From the NCBI GenBank assembly GCA_944389565.1, contig CALXMV010000003.1, positions 1 through 64,000 on the forward strand: 64,000 nt of DNA, in the 5' to 3' direction. Shown here piece after piece: positions 49,950-58,789 of this stretch (position 1 is its first letter; each line of letters begins with the position of its first letter). The notes beneath the pieces are model-generated. The model was not told the origin of the DNA and did no database searches. It saw only the letters and a program-made list of their open reading frames with translations. This stretch comes from an uncultured Kiritimatiellota bacterium. Lineage in GTDB: Bacteria > Verrucomicrobiota > Kiritimatiellia > RFP12 > DVOR01. The position numbers and the translations under genes are program-made.

Positions 49950-50983
49950 GCGTAAACCTCCTCGGCCCATTCGTACGGTTCGCTGTAGGCGCGGCCGAAG
50001 AGCGTCTCCAGCATGAAGCGCAGGACGCGTTCCCCGCCGAAGCGCGCGTGATAGGCCGCCCGGCCCGCCGCGGCGACGGCACGGCGGGCCTCGTCGTGCG
50101 CCTGGTACCAGCGCAGACGCTCCACCAAGTCGGGCACGTCATGGAAAAAGAGCGCCTCGCGCTCCGAGAAAAAGCGCTGCATCTGGTCGCCGTCGTACAC
50201 CGCCGTGAGGATGCCCGACCCCATCAGATGGGCGATCCGGTCGGAGGAGTACCACTTCATCCCGAAGTAACGGTTGATGTTCAGCCCCATCTTCGCGCCC
50301 GCCAGGAGCGTGTCGTAGGCCGCGCCGCCGACGACCGGTGGCCGCCCGCCCATCCCCACCAGCGCGAAGCGCAGATCCGTCCGCGCCAAGGCCTCCGTCA
50401 GCCTTCGGACGAACTCCAGCCGCGGGTCGCCCGGGCGCGGCTGCCCGGCGTAGAAGAGGTCGCACGCGAAGTCGCCCGCCGGGCGCGCGCTGTTGTCGAG
50501 CGTCTCCAACGCGGGGTCCGAGGGGTTGGGCATGTAGGCCACCACGTTCCGGCCCGTGAGGAAGGGGCGGAGGCGCTCGGCGCCGGCGGTGGTCGCGAAG
50601 AGCGCGTCGCAGCTCGCCATCCGCTCGCGCATCTGCGCCTGCGGGTGGGCGTCGCACATCGGGTCGACGTTGAAATGCGCGATGCGCACCCCCGGGACCG
50701 CCTCGCGGATGGCGTCGAGGGTCGCGTTGCGGATGAAGTCGCAATGGCCCAGTAGCACCGCGTCGGGGCGGAAGTTGCGGGCTGTCTCCAGCAACGCGCC
50801 GTTCACGCGCCATTCGCCCAAGGCCCGGATGCCGAAGCCCATGTAACGGGCCAGGTCGCGGTCGGAGAACTCGCACAGGCGGTGGTTCCCGCGCACGGCC
50901 CCGCACGCCAACGCCCGGCCCGGCCCCATGCGGAGCCGCCCGTAGCGCCGGATCAACAGATTGTCCACCAGAAGCACACGCAT
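49946..50983 (-). CDS. CgeB-like glycosyltransferase
   Basis: A 345-aa predicted GT-B glycosyltransferase of the CgeB/Glyco_trans_1 type. MRVLLVDN start, VLLGHCDFI, ARIAHFNVDPMC-like region and C-terminal GAKMGLNINRYFGMKWYSSDRIAHLMGSG... (about 226-255) with FHDVPDLVERLRWY are characteristic; the E/S-rich donor site falls near residue 245. Acceptor unknown, probably a surface glycan. Lies 13 bp after the M23 peptidase gene and overlaps hsp33. Confidence 0.75.
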   Translation of the reverse strand: MRVLLVDNLLIRRYGRLRMGPGRALACGAVRGNHRLCEFSDRDLARYMGFGIRALGEWRVNGALLETARNFRPDAVLLGHCDFIRNATLDAIREAVPGVRIAHFNVDPMCDAHPQAQMRERMASCDALFATTAGAERLRPFLTGRNVVAYMPNPSDPALETLDNSARPAGDFACDLFYAGQPRPGDPRLEFVRRLTEALARTDLRFALVGMGGRPPVVGGAAYDTLLAGAKMGLNINRYFGMKWYSSDRIAHLMGSGILTAVYDGDQMQRFFSEREALFFHDVPDLVERLRWYQAHDEARRAVAAAGRAAYHARFGGERVLRFMLETLFGRAYSEPYEWAEEVYA

Positions 50984-50996
50984 CGCGCCCTCCTTC

Positions 50997-51998
50997 TCAC
51001 CCCACCTCGCCCAGCCTGGCCGCCGCCCCCGGCACGTGCCCGGGCCGGACGGTCAGATTGGCCAACAACACCTCCGCCCGCGCGGGAACCGACCAGTCGC
51101 GCCCCGTGGCGAGCGCCGCGCGGCCGATCGCCGGCGCGGGCCGCTCCCCCGCGCCGAGCGCACGCCCGAGCACGGGGATCCCCTCGCGCGAGAAGGCCAC
51201 CCAGCTCCCGCCCGTCGCGTTGAGCGGCCCCCGCCACAACGCGGGATGCCGCCGGAAGAAATCGATCTCCGCCCCCGGCGCGTCCACCGCGCACGCATAG
51301 GCCACCGGGCGCCCCCGCACATACGCCCCCATGTCGAAGAAGCCCCGCCCCGCCTGTTCGCGGAAGGCGTCGCACGGATCCACGCCATAAAGGTTCGCCC
51401 CGTTCCAGATGCCGTGCTGCGGGTCGATCAGCGGGTAATGCACGTTCATCACCACCCCGATCTCGAAGTGCAGGTGCGCCCGCGCCAAAGGGAAGTCCGG
51501 CGTGTGCCCCATCACCCCCAGCGGCGTGCCCGCCGCCGCCCGCGCCCCCGCGCGAAGCCCCCGCGCCGTGCGCCGCAGGTGCGCGTAGAGCGTGTAGACC
51601 GTGCCGAAGCCCGCCACCGCGTGCGTCAGCACCACGTAGTTCCCGTAAAGCGAGGGATTGTCCGCGTGCCGGTTCACATACGCCACCACGCCGTCGGCCG
51701 CCGCGCGCACCACGTCCGTCGGCGACTCGTCTCGCCGCCACGGCTGCGCCGGCGCGATGTCGATTCCCTCATGGAAACGCGGCGAACCGTCCGCGAAGCG
51801 CCGCACGTTCCCGAACATCCCGCTCTCGGGGCGGCCCGTCCCCGTGTCCATGAAGACCCCCTCCCGGCGCGAGCCGTCCAACACCCGCTGCCCGTCCGTC
51901 GGCGGCCGCAACGCCAACCCGCGCGGAGACGGCGCCCCGCCCGCGCGGAACGCCATCGCCCCGCCCAGAAGCCCCAGAAAAGCACGTCTCCGCAACAT
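50997..51998 (-). CDS. M23-family metallopeptidase, Tat-exported
   Basis: A 333-aa LytM-type zinc peptidase or LytM-fold protein acting on peptidoglycan. The N-terminus MLRRRAFLGLLGGAMAFRAGG contains a Tat-like RRRAFLG motif. Zinc site: His and Asp in FHEGIDIAP (about 75-83) and HLHFEIG (about 163-169), the M23 HxH. The C-terminal region (about 180-333) is an unrecognised beta-rich extension. Leaderless start at ATG 51998. First gene before glycosyltransferase, hsp33 and pdxB. Confidence 0.82.
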   Translation of the reverse strand: MLRRRAFLGLLGGAMAFRAGGAPSPRGLALRPPTDGQRVLDGSRREGVFMDTGTGRPESGMFGNVRRFADGSPRFHEGIDIAPAQPWRRDESPTDVVRAAADGVVAYVNRHADNPSLYGNYVVLTHAVAGFGTVYTLYAHLRRTARGLRAGARAAAGTPLGVMGHTPDFPLARAHLHFEIGVVMNVHYPLIDPQHGIWNGANLYGVDPCDAFREQAGRGFFDMGAYVRGRPVAYACAVDAPGAEIDFFRRHPALWRGPLNATGGSWVAFSREGIPVLGRALGAGERPAPAIGRAALATGRDWSVPARAEVLLANLTVRPGHVPGAAARLGEVG

Positions 51999-52004
51999 GG
52001 CGCA

Positions 52005-52010
52005 AGTATA
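52005..52010 (-). promoter_or_regulatory. -10 giving a leaderless M23-peptidase transcript
   Basis: Minus strand TTGTGGTATACT ends 6 nt (TGCGCC) before ATG 51998. The hexamer is only 9 bp beyond the folP stop, so promoter and folP end are adjacent. Confidence 0.7.
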
Positions 52011-52018
52011 CCACAATT

Positions 52019-52867
52019 TCACGCGCGCGTTCCCGCCCCCCACCCCTCTCGGCGAAGCGCGGCGACGGTCTCGGCGACGTCATGGACGCGGACGACGGCG
52101 GCGCCGAGGGCGACGGCGCGGCGGGCGGCGGCGACGCTCGCGGGGCCACGCGCGGCCGCGTCAAGCCCCGGCGCGAGGAACCTTTTGCGCGAGGCGCCGA
52201 TCAGCACGGGGAAGGCGGCGGCGAGGCGCCCCGTCGCCTCCAGGAGCCGCCAGGAGTCGGCGTGCGTCTTGGCGAAGCCGAGCCCCGGGTCCCAGACGAT
52301 CTGACGGGGGTCAGCGCCGGCCGCCGCCAACCGTGCCGTGGCCTCCCGCAGAGCCGCCTCCACCTCGCCCACCACGTCCGCGTAATCCGTCAGCCCGTCC
52401 ATCGTGGCGGGGTCGCCGCGGCTGTGCATGAGCACGTAGCCGGCGCCCGTCGAGGCGATGGCGCGGGCCATCCCGGGGTCGGGCGCACACCCGTCCACGT
52501 CGTTCACGATGTCCGCCCCGACGGCGAGCGCCGCGCGCGCGGTCGCCGCGTGGCGGGTGTCCACGGAGAGGAGGATGCCCGGCAACGCCTCGCGCAGGGC
52601 GGCGAGGACGGGCACGACGCGCGCGATTTCCGCCGCCGCGTCCACGGGCTCGGCGCCGGGGCGCGTCGATTCGCCGCCCACGTCCAGGATGGCGGCGCCC
52701 GCCCGCGCCAGACGGACACCCCGCGCCACCGCCGCATCCGTGCCGGGCGTGCGGGCGGCGGCGTGGAAGGAGTCGGGCGTCACGTTCACGATGCCCATCA
52801 CGAGGGGGGCGCCGAGCGGCACGTCGCGGCCACGGCAACGCCAGATTTCCAGAGGGTGCCTATCCAT
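52019..52867 (-). CDS. folP: Dihydropteroate synthase
   Basis: A 282-aa TIM-barrel enzyme that joins p-aminobenzoate to the pterin in folate synthesis. MGIVNVTPDSFH (about 24-35), ILDVGGESTRPGAEPVD (about 62-78), DIVNDVDG (about 117), YVLMHSRGDPATM (about 140), WDPGLGFAK (about 193) and IGASRKRFL (about 218) are the standard loops, including sulfonamide-target regions. Leaderless start; longer upstream frames overlap the divergent promoter and are ignored. Confidence 0.95.
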   Translation of the reverse strand: MDRHPLEIWRCRGRDVPLGAPLVMGIVNVTPDSFHAAARTPGTDAAVARGVRLARAGAAILDVGGESTRPGAEPVDAAAEIARVVPVLAALREALPGILLSVDTRHAATARAALAVGADIVNDVDGCAPDPGMARAIASTGAGYVLMHSRGDPATMDGLTDYADVVGEVEAALREATARLAAAGADPRQIVWDPGLGFAKTHADSWRLLEATGRLAAAFPVLIGASRKRFLAPGLDAAARGPASVAAARRAVALGAAVVRVHDVAETVAALRREGWGAGTRA

Positions 52868-52873
52868 GCGCAC

Positions 52874-52879
52874 ATTGTA
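52874..52879 (-). promoter_or_regulatory. -10 giving a leaderless folP transcript
   Basis: Minus strand GTGTGTTACAAT ends 6 nt (GTGCGC) before the folP ATG. It is divergent from the promoter at 52926. Confidence 0.65.
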
Positions 52880-52925
52880 ACACACCCCCCGTGCGCGCGA
52901 CCAGCCGCACGCCCGCGCCATGTGA

Positions 52926-52931
52926 TATACT
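52926..52931 (+). promoter_or_regulatory. -10 of the YXWGXW-type gene
   Basis: ATGTGATATACT provides TATACT, with about 35 nt of leader containing AAGGAAAGGAG before ATG 52973. Confidence 0.6.
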
Positions 52932-52972
52932 GGTGGCGTCTCGGAGGCCACCGCAAGGAAAGGAGCGTTGCC

Positions 52973-53473
52973 ATGAAAGGGAAATGGATTGCCGCATTGT
53001 TGGTCGGGGGGCTGTGCGCGACGGCGTTCGCGGCGCCGCCGCCCGGAGGGCACCGTCTGCCGCCGGGGCGCGCGTCGAAGCCGATGCCGCCGCCCCCGCC
53101 GCCGCACCGGCCGAGGTTCCACGCACGCCCGGCCTGGGGCTGGGGCGTGAACGTGAGCCCGTGGGGCGGCTCCTTCTCGTTCGGGACGCGCGTGGGGCGG
53201 CATGGGGCCTTCGGCTTCTCCGTGCCGTTGGCGCCGCCGCCCGTGGTGGAGCGCACCGTCATCGTCCAGGCTCCGGAACGGGAGACCGTCATCATCCAGG
53301 CGGAACCCCAGGAGGCGAAGGCCAAGGCCGACGACTCGACCGCCCGCGACCCGGGCATCCTCCCGGCCTACGCGCCCTCGGGCAAAACCTGGGTGGATGG
53401 CTACTGGAAGGTCGAGCGCGACCTGGATGGAAACGAGATCTCGCGCTCGTGGGTGCCCGGCCATTGGGAGTGA
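52973..53473 (+). CDS. Secreted Pro-rich protein with YXWGXW-like C-terminus
   Basis: A 166-aa exported protein. The signal peptide (MKGKWIAALLVGGLCATAFA) precedes a Pro/His/Arg-rich stretch (PPPPPPHRPRF), a Gly-rich beta region (WGWGVNVSPWGGSFSFG) and a tail ending KTWVDGYWKVERDLDGNEI...SWVPGHWE, which resembles YXWXXGYW/VPGHW repeats of small envelope proteins. Function unknown. AGGAG is about 8 nt before ATG. Repeat cluster 4 begins right after the stop. Confidence 0.75.
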   Translation: MKGKWIAALLVGGLCATAFAAPPPGGHRLPPGRASKPMPPPPPPHRPRFHARPAWGWGVNVSPWGGSFSFGTRVGRHGAFGFSVPLAPPPVVERTVIVQAPERETVIIQAEPQEAKAKADDSTARDPGILPAYAPSGKTWVDGYWKVERDLDGNEISRSWVPGHWE

Positions 53474-53554
53474 ACCCCTTAGGGTTTCGGGCCCAACCCC
53501 TTAGGGTTTCGGGTCAGACCCTCTAGGGTTTGGGGGCGAACCCCTTAGGGTTTC
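53474..53554 (+). repeat. Intergenic repeat cluster 4
   Basis: Four units of about 22-23 bp, each (A)ACCCCTTAGGGTTTCGGG or close (one ACCCTCTAGGGTTTGGGGG). It fills most of the gap before the second GH31 gene, where no clear promoter is seen. Confidence 0.8.
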
Positions 53555-53595
53555 GCCGCGAAAGAATCCGTTTTCGGGACTGAAAAGAGGTGGTC

Positions 53596-55737
53596 ATGCG
53601 CAAAGGGTTGGTTGCGGTCGTCGCGGCGTTTGCCGCATGGTTCGGTGTCGCCGCCGGGGTCGAGATGGAGGCGACCGTCTCGCACGCGGGGGCGACGGTC
53701 GCCGCCTCGCCCACGCAGGCGGTCTTCTTCCCGGCGCAGCTGTCATGGGCCGAGTGGCGGCCCTCGCCACTCTGGGTCACGCCGCCCAAGCCCTTCGCCA
53801 AGGGCGTGCCCGAGGGCTGGAAGGGGCTGACGGTGCGGTTCGGCGAGGTCGATTGCCGGCCGCAGGCGACGATCCGCGTGCCCGAGGGCACCGATCTCTA
53901 CGGCACGGGCGAGGTCCTCGGCCCGCTCCGCCGCAACGGCACGGACATCACGCTCTGGAACACGGACAACTACGGTTACCGCAGTTACGACCCGCGCCGC
54001 CTCTACCAGAGCCATCCGTGGGTGCTCGGCGTGCGCCCCGACGGCACCGCCTTCGGCGTCATCGCCGACAGCACCTACCGCGGTCGCCTGGAACTCACCG
54101 ACGACCTCATCCGCTTCACCTTCGACGGCGGCCCCTTCCCCGTCCTCATCCTGGAGGCCCCCACCCCGCAGGACGCCCTCCGCCAGTTGGCCGCGCTCAC
54201 CGGCACCTCGCCCCTCCCGCCCCTCTGGGCCCTGGGCTACCAGCAAAGCCGCTGGGGCTACAAGGACGCCGCCGCCTGCCTGAGCATCGCCAAGACCATG
54301 CGCGAGCGCGACATCCCGTGCGACGTGATGTGGATGGACATCGATTACATGCGCGGCCACCGCGTCTTCACCTTCGACCCCAAGGGCCACCCCGACCCCA
54401 AGGGCTACATGGCCGCCCTCCACGACCTCGGCTTCAAGGGCGTCTGGATGATCGACCCCGCCCTCAAGCACGAGCCCAACGCCGGCTACGAGGCCTACGA
54501 CGAGGCCGACCGCCTCGGCCTCTGGGTCAAACGCGCCGACGGCAAGACCGACTACGTGGGCAACGTCTGGCCCGGCCCCTGCAAGTTCCCCGACTTCCTG
54601 CGGGCGGACGTCCGCGAGTGGTGGGCCGAGCGCAACCGCCGCTTCGTCGCCGAAAACGCCATCGACGGCCTCTGGAACGACATGAACGAGCCCGCCGTCT
54701 TCGGAGGACTGGGCCACACGATGCCCGCCGACAACCTGCACGGCGGCCATGCCCCCGGCGATTTTCCCCCCGGCTCACACCTGCGCTACCACAACATCTA
54801 TGGCCTGCTCATGATCCAGGCCACGCGCGACGGCCTCCTCCGCGCCCATCCCGACCGCCGTCCCTTCGTCCTCACCCGCGCCAACTTCCTCGGCGGCCAC
54901 CGCTACGGTTACACCTGGACGGGCGACAACCTCTCCACCGACGCCCATATGCGCCTCTCCGTGCCGATGTCCCTCAGCCTCTCCCTCTCCGGCCAGCCCT
55001 TCAGCGGCCCCGACCTCGGCGGCTTCGGCAACCACTGCACCCCCGAGCTGATGCGCCAGTGGGTCGGCTTCGGCGCCTTCTTCCCCTTCTGCCGCAACCA
55101 CGCCGCGCACGGCACCCGCAGTCAGGAGCCTTGGGCCCTCGGCGCCGACGCCGAGGCCGTCTTCCGCACCGCCATCCGCCGCCGCTACGCGCTCATGCCC
55201 TATCTCTACACCGCCCTGCGCGCCACCTGCGCGGACGGCTCGCCCTTCATGGCCCCCGTCTTCTTCGCCGACCCCAAGGATCCCACCCTCCGCCGCGAGG
55301 AACAGGCCTTCATGCTCGGCGAGGACCTCATCGTCGTCCCCACCTTCGCCAAAGCCCCCGCCCTCCCCAAGGGGGATTGGCGCGTGGCGCGCGTCCTCCG
55401 GGGCGACGCCTCCGAGGCCGCGCCCGACCACGCCCGCCTGCTCGTCCGCCCCGGCGCCGCGATCCCCACCGTCAAACCCGCCCGGAACACGGCCGATCTG
55501 GACCTCGCCGACCTCCGCCTCTTGGCCAACCCAGGCCCCGACGGCGTCGCCGTCGCCACGCTCTACGAGGACGCCGGGGACGGCTTCGGCCACGAGAGGG
55601 GCGATTTCCGCCTCACCCGCTTCACCATCACCTTCCCGAAAGACGGTGGCGAGCCCGCCATCGCCGCCGAGCATCTCGCCGGGAACCGCCCCACGGCCTG
55701 CAGGCGCGTCACCGCCGTCGACCTGCGCCAACCCTGA
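53596..55737 (+). CDS. Secreted GH31 alpha-glucosidase-like enzyme
   Basis: A 713-aa exported GH31 enzyme with signal peptide (about 1-21), N-terminal beta domain, barrel (about 205-560) and C-terminal beta domain. PLWALGYQQSRWGY, DVMWMDIDYMRGHRVFTFD, nucleophile D362 in LWNDMNEPAVFG, acid/base D444 in YTWTGDNLS and GADIGG-like GPDLGGFG are canonical for alpha-glucosidases. No accessory binding module is seen. AGAGG is 5-6 nt before ATG 53596. Distinct in subfamily from the GH31 at 34075. Confidence 0.92.
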   Translation: MRKGLVAVVAAFAAWFGVAAGVEMEATVSHAGATVAASPTQAVFFPAQLSWAEWRPSPLWVTPPKPFAKGVPEGWKGLTVRFGEVDCRPQATIRVPEGTDLYGTGEVLGPLRRNGTDITLWNTDNYGYRSYDPRRLYQSHPWVLGVRPDGTAFGVIADSTYRGRLELTDDLIRFTFDGGPFPVLILEAPTPQDALRQLAALTGTSPLPPLWALGYQQSRWGYKDAAACLSIAKTMRERDIPCDVMWMDIDYMRGHRVFTFDPKGHPDPKGYMAALHDLGFKGVWMIDPALKHEPNAGYEAYDEADRLGLWVKRADGKTDYVGNVWPGPCKFPDFLRADVREWWAERNRRFVAENAIDGLWNDMNEPAVFGGLGHTMPADNLHGGHAPGDFPPGSHLRYHNIYGLLMIQATRDGLLRAHPDRRPFVLTRANFLGGHRYGYTWTGDNLSTDAHMRLSVPMSLSLSLSGQPFSGPDLGGFGNHCTPELMRQWVGFGAFFPFCRNHAAHGTRSQEPWALGADAEAVFRTAIRRRYALMPYLYTALRATCADGSPFMAPVFFADPKDPTLRREEQAFMLGEDLIVVPTFAKAPALPKGDWRVARVLRGDASEAAPDHARLLVRPGAAIPTVKPARNTADLDLADLRLLANPGPDGVAVATLYEDAGDGFGHERGDFRLTRFTITFPKDGGEPAIAAEHLAGNRPTACRRVTAVDLRQP

Positions 55738-55744
55738 TTCGCGC

Positions 55745-57976
55745 TCAGGCGAGAAAAACGGCGTCGATGTCCACGAGCGTCCGAACCGCCGGCGTGACGC
55801 GCGTCTCCAAGGGGAACGCCTCGTCGCACGCGGCGACAAGCGCCTTGGAGGTGGGGGCCTTGAGCAGGATCTGCCACCGCCAGAGATCCTCCTTGCGCTC
55901 CAAAGGCGCGGGCATGGGCGGCAGACGCTCGACGCCCGGCATGGCGGCGAGCCGTCGGTCGGCGGCCTCCGCGGCACGTTGCACGGCGGCCGCGTCGCCC
56001 CCCGTGAAGGTCACGCAGGCCAAGCGGCGGAAGGGCGGGAGCCCCGCGGCCTCGCGCTCGGCGAGCTCGTCGGCGGCGAACCGTTCGTAATCGCAGGCGC
56101 AGGCGGTGCGGATGGCCGGATGGTCGGGTTGCAGGGTCTGCACGATGACCTCGCCGGGGATCGCGCCGCGGCCGGCGCGGCCGGAGACCTGCGCGATGAG
56201 CTGGAAGGTGCGCTCGGCGGCGCGGAAGTCGTAGGGCACGTTGAGCGAGCGGTCGGCGGCGAGGATGCCCACGAGGGTGACGTTCGGGAAGTCAAGCCCC
56301 TTGGCGATCATCTGCGTGCCCAGGAGGATGTCGGCCTCCTTGGCGCGAAAGGCGGCGAGGAGCTCGTCGTGGCTGTGGCGGCGCCCAGTGCTGTCGGCGT
56401 CCATGCGGATGACGCGCGCCTGGGGCAGGATCTTGGCGAGGACGGCCTCCACGCGCTGGGTGCCGAAGCCAAGCGGCTTGAAGATCGGCGCGCCGCAGGC
56501 GGGGCACCGATCGGGCGGCCGGCGCCACCACCCGCAGAGATGGCACCGCAGGGTGTCGTCCTTCGCGTGGTAGGTGAGCCGCGCCGAGCAATGCGGGCAG
56601 GCGACGGGCGCGCCGCATTGGGCGCATTGGTAGGTGGTGGCGTAGCCGCGTCGGTTCAGGAAAAGGATGGCCTGCTCGCCGCGTTCCAGCCGCGTGCGGA
56701 GCGCCGCGAGCAACGGCTCGCTGAAGAGCGGCACGCCCTCGCCGGGGCGCGCGGCCTCGCGCAGGTCGATGCACGCGACGGAGGGCAGTCGCGCCCCGCC
56801 CACGCGCTCGGGCAGCCGCGCCAGCCGATACTTGCCCAAGACGGTGGCGTTGCGCCAGCTCTCCAGCGAGGGCGTGGCGGAGCCCAGCACGCACCGCGCC
56901 CCCTCGATATGCGCCCGCATGACGGCCACGTCTCGCGCGGAGTAACGCGGCGACTCATCCTGCTTGTACCCGCCGTCGTGCTCCTCGTCCACGATGATCA
57001 GCCCCAGCCGGCGGACGGGCGCGAAGACGGCCGAGCGCGGCCCGACGACGACCCGCGCCTCGCCCCTGCGGATGCGATGCCACTCATCATGCCGCTCGCC
57101 ATCGCCCAAGGCCGAATGCAGCACGGCGACGGCCCCCCCGAAGCGCGCGGCGAAGCGATTCACGGTCTGCGGGGTGAGGGCGATCTCCGGCACCAGCACG
57201 ATCGCGTCGCGCCCCTCCTCCAGGGTCGCGGCGATGGCCTGCATGTAGATCTCCGTCTTGCCCGAGCCGGTGACGCCGAAGAGCAACGTGGGCCGGTCGG
57301 CCCCGAGGATGACCCGGAGCGCCTCGGCCTGCGCGGGCGTGAGCGGCATGGGCCGGGTGGGCAGGATCCGCCGCCCGGCAAGCGGGTTGCGCGGCGCCTC
57401 GCGCTTCTCGCACCGCACATACCCCAGCGCCGCGAGCCTACGGAGCGTGGCGGGCGTGGTGGAGAACTCCTCGCAAAGCCGCGCCAAAAGCCCGCCGTCG
57501 ACACGGACAAGATCCTCGTAAAGCGCCTTCTGACGTTTGGAGAGCGGCGGCAGATGCGGGGGCGGCGGCAGGATGGGCGTGACGACGAAACGCTCGCGCG
57601 CCCCGCACCCTCCCTCGCGCACCGGCGCCGGCAACGCGCTCCGCAAGGCCAGCGTGAAACCCACCGAATAATATCCCGCCAGCCACCGCAGCAACCTCAG
57701 CGTCCCTTCCGAGAAATACGGCAGCGGATCCTCCACGGCCAAAAGCGCCCTGACCCCCGGCACCGGCGTGGCGACGCCGAAAAGATCGGGCTCCCCCACG
57801 CGCCCCGCTTTGGGCACGTAAGGGCACCGCTCGCTCAGCGCCACCACATACCCCCGATGGCAGACCCGCCGCCACGGCGCCGTGACCCGCTGCCCCACCC
57901 GCACCTCCATCCCCTCCGGGACGGCATACGTGAACAGGCGGTTCGGCACTTTCTCGATGGCGACCTGGGCGTACAT
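55745..57976 (-). CDS. priA: Primosomal replication-restart helicase PriA
   Basis: A 743-aa SF2 DNA helicase that restarts stalled forks. The N-terminal DNA-binding domain (YAQVAIEKVPNRLFTYAVPEG) precedes Walker A GVTGSGKTEIYM (about 246), DEEHDGGYKQDESPRYSARD (about 333), GSATPS, and the zinc-binding cluster with eight Cys (CAQCGAPVACPHC ... CHLCGWW ... CPACG, about 448-487), then GTQMIAKGLDFPNV and QVSGRAGR. Length matches PriA (about 730). ATG 57976 follows the scpA stop by 7 bp. Confidence 0.95.
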   Translation of the reverse strand: MYAQVAIEKVPNRLFTYAVPEGMEVRVGQRVTAPWRRVCHRGYVVALSERCPYVPKAGRVGEPDLFGVATPVPGVRALLAVEDPLPYFSEGTLRLLRWLAGYYSVGFTLALRSALPAPVREGGCGARERFVVTPILPPPPHLPPLSKRQKALYEDLVRVDGGLLARLCEEFSTTPATLRRLAALGYVRCEKREAPRNPLAGRRILPTRPMPLTPAQAEALRVILGADRPTLLFGVTGSGKTEIYMQAIAATLEEGRDAIVLVPEIALTPQTVNRFAARFGGAVAVLHSALGDGERHDEWHRIRRGEARVVVGPRSAVFAPVRRLGLIIVDEEHDGGYKQDESPRYSARDVAVMRAHIEGARCVLGSATPSLESWRNATVLGKYRLARLPERVGGARLPSVACIDLREAARPGEGVPLFSEPLLAALRTRLERGEQAILFLNRRGYATTYQCAQCGAPVACPHCSARLTYHAKDDTLRCHLCGWWRRPPDRCPACGAPIFKPLGFGTQRVEAVLAKILPQARVIRMDADSTGRRHSHDELLAAFRAKEADILLGTQMIAKGLDFPNVTLVGILAADRSLNVPYDFRAAERTFQLIAQVSGRAGRGAIPGEVIVQTLQPDHPAIRTACACDYERFAADELAEREAAGLPPFRRLACVTFTGGDAAAVQRAAEAADRRLAAMPGVERLPPMPAPLERKEDLWRWQILLKAPTSKALVAACDEAFPLETRVTPAVRTLVDIDAVFLA

Positions 57977-57983
57977 GACGGCC

Positions 57984-58778
57984 TCAGTAACGGTCAAGCT
58001 CGTCAAAGGCCGGAAGCGGCAGATGGGCGTCCGGCGTGCCCTCAGGCACGGCATCGACCCACAGCTCGCCGAAAAGCGTCGCCTGCGTCACCGTCACATG
58101 GCGCAGGCGGAGCAACTCCAGGAGGGCGACGAACGTGACGATGATCTCCCCCTTCGGCGCATCCTGCGGGAAAAGCGACCCGAAGCGCACATGGCGCTCC
58201 GCCGCCACACGCCCCAGCAGCCCCTGCATCTTCTCGGGCACGGACCACCGTTGCATCTTCAGATGGCCGAACGAGACCGTCTCCCCCGCACGCGCCAAGA
58301 CCGCCCGGAACGCCTCCAGCAACTTGTCGAGCCCGATATCCCCCAACCGCGCCCCCTCCGCCTCCGGCACCTGCGGCGCCCCCCCCCACGGGAACGTCTC
58401 GCCGCGCAACGCCTCCCGCACGGCCAAGAGCGCCGCCGCCTCCTTGCACCGCTTATAGGCGATGAGCTGCCGCACCAGGTCGAGCCGCGGGTCGGGCGCG
58501 TCATCCTCCTCCGCTTCCTCCCCGCGAGCCTCCCGCGGCAGAAGCGTGCGGCTCTTGATGAGCATCAGCGTCGCGGCCATGACGGCAAACTCACCCGCCT
58601 GCGCGATGTCCGGCGGGCCGAACCGATCCAGGAAGGCCAGATACTGCGCGGTGATCCGCTCGATGGGGATGTCGTGGATGTCCACCTCCTCCTTGCGGAT
58701 CAGATGCAAAAGCAGGTCAAGCGGCCCCTCGAACGCGTCGAGCGAGACCTTGTAATCCTCGAAAAGCGCGTCTTCCAT
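57984..58778 (-). CDS. scpA: Segregation and condensation protein A
   Basis: A 264-aa kleisin subunit of the SMC-ScpAB chromosome-condensing complex. DYKVSLDAFEGPLDLLLHLIRKEEVDIHDIPI (split here as VSLDAFEGPLDLLLHLI, then KEEVDIHDIPI, about 11-41) and ATLMLIKSRTLLP are signature N-terminal kleisin motifs; the C-terminal winged helix ends IIVTFVALLELLRLR. ATG 58778 follows the trpS stop by 11 bp. Partner scpB is not in the window. Confidence 0.93.
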   Translation of the reverse strand: MEDALFEDYKVSLDAFEGPLDLLLHLIRKEEVDIHDIPIERITAQYLAFLDRFGPPDIAQAGEFAVMAATLMLIKSRTLLPREARGEEAEEDDAPDPRLDLVRQLIAYKRCKEAAALLAVREALRGETFPWGGAPQVPEAEGARLGDIGLDKLLEAFRAVLARAGETVSFGHLKMQRWSVPEKMQGLLGRVAAERHVRFGSLFPQDAPKGEIIVTFVALLELLRLRHVTVTQATLFGELWVDAVPEGTPDAHLPLPAFDELDRY

Positions 58779-58789
58779 CGCCCGGGCGA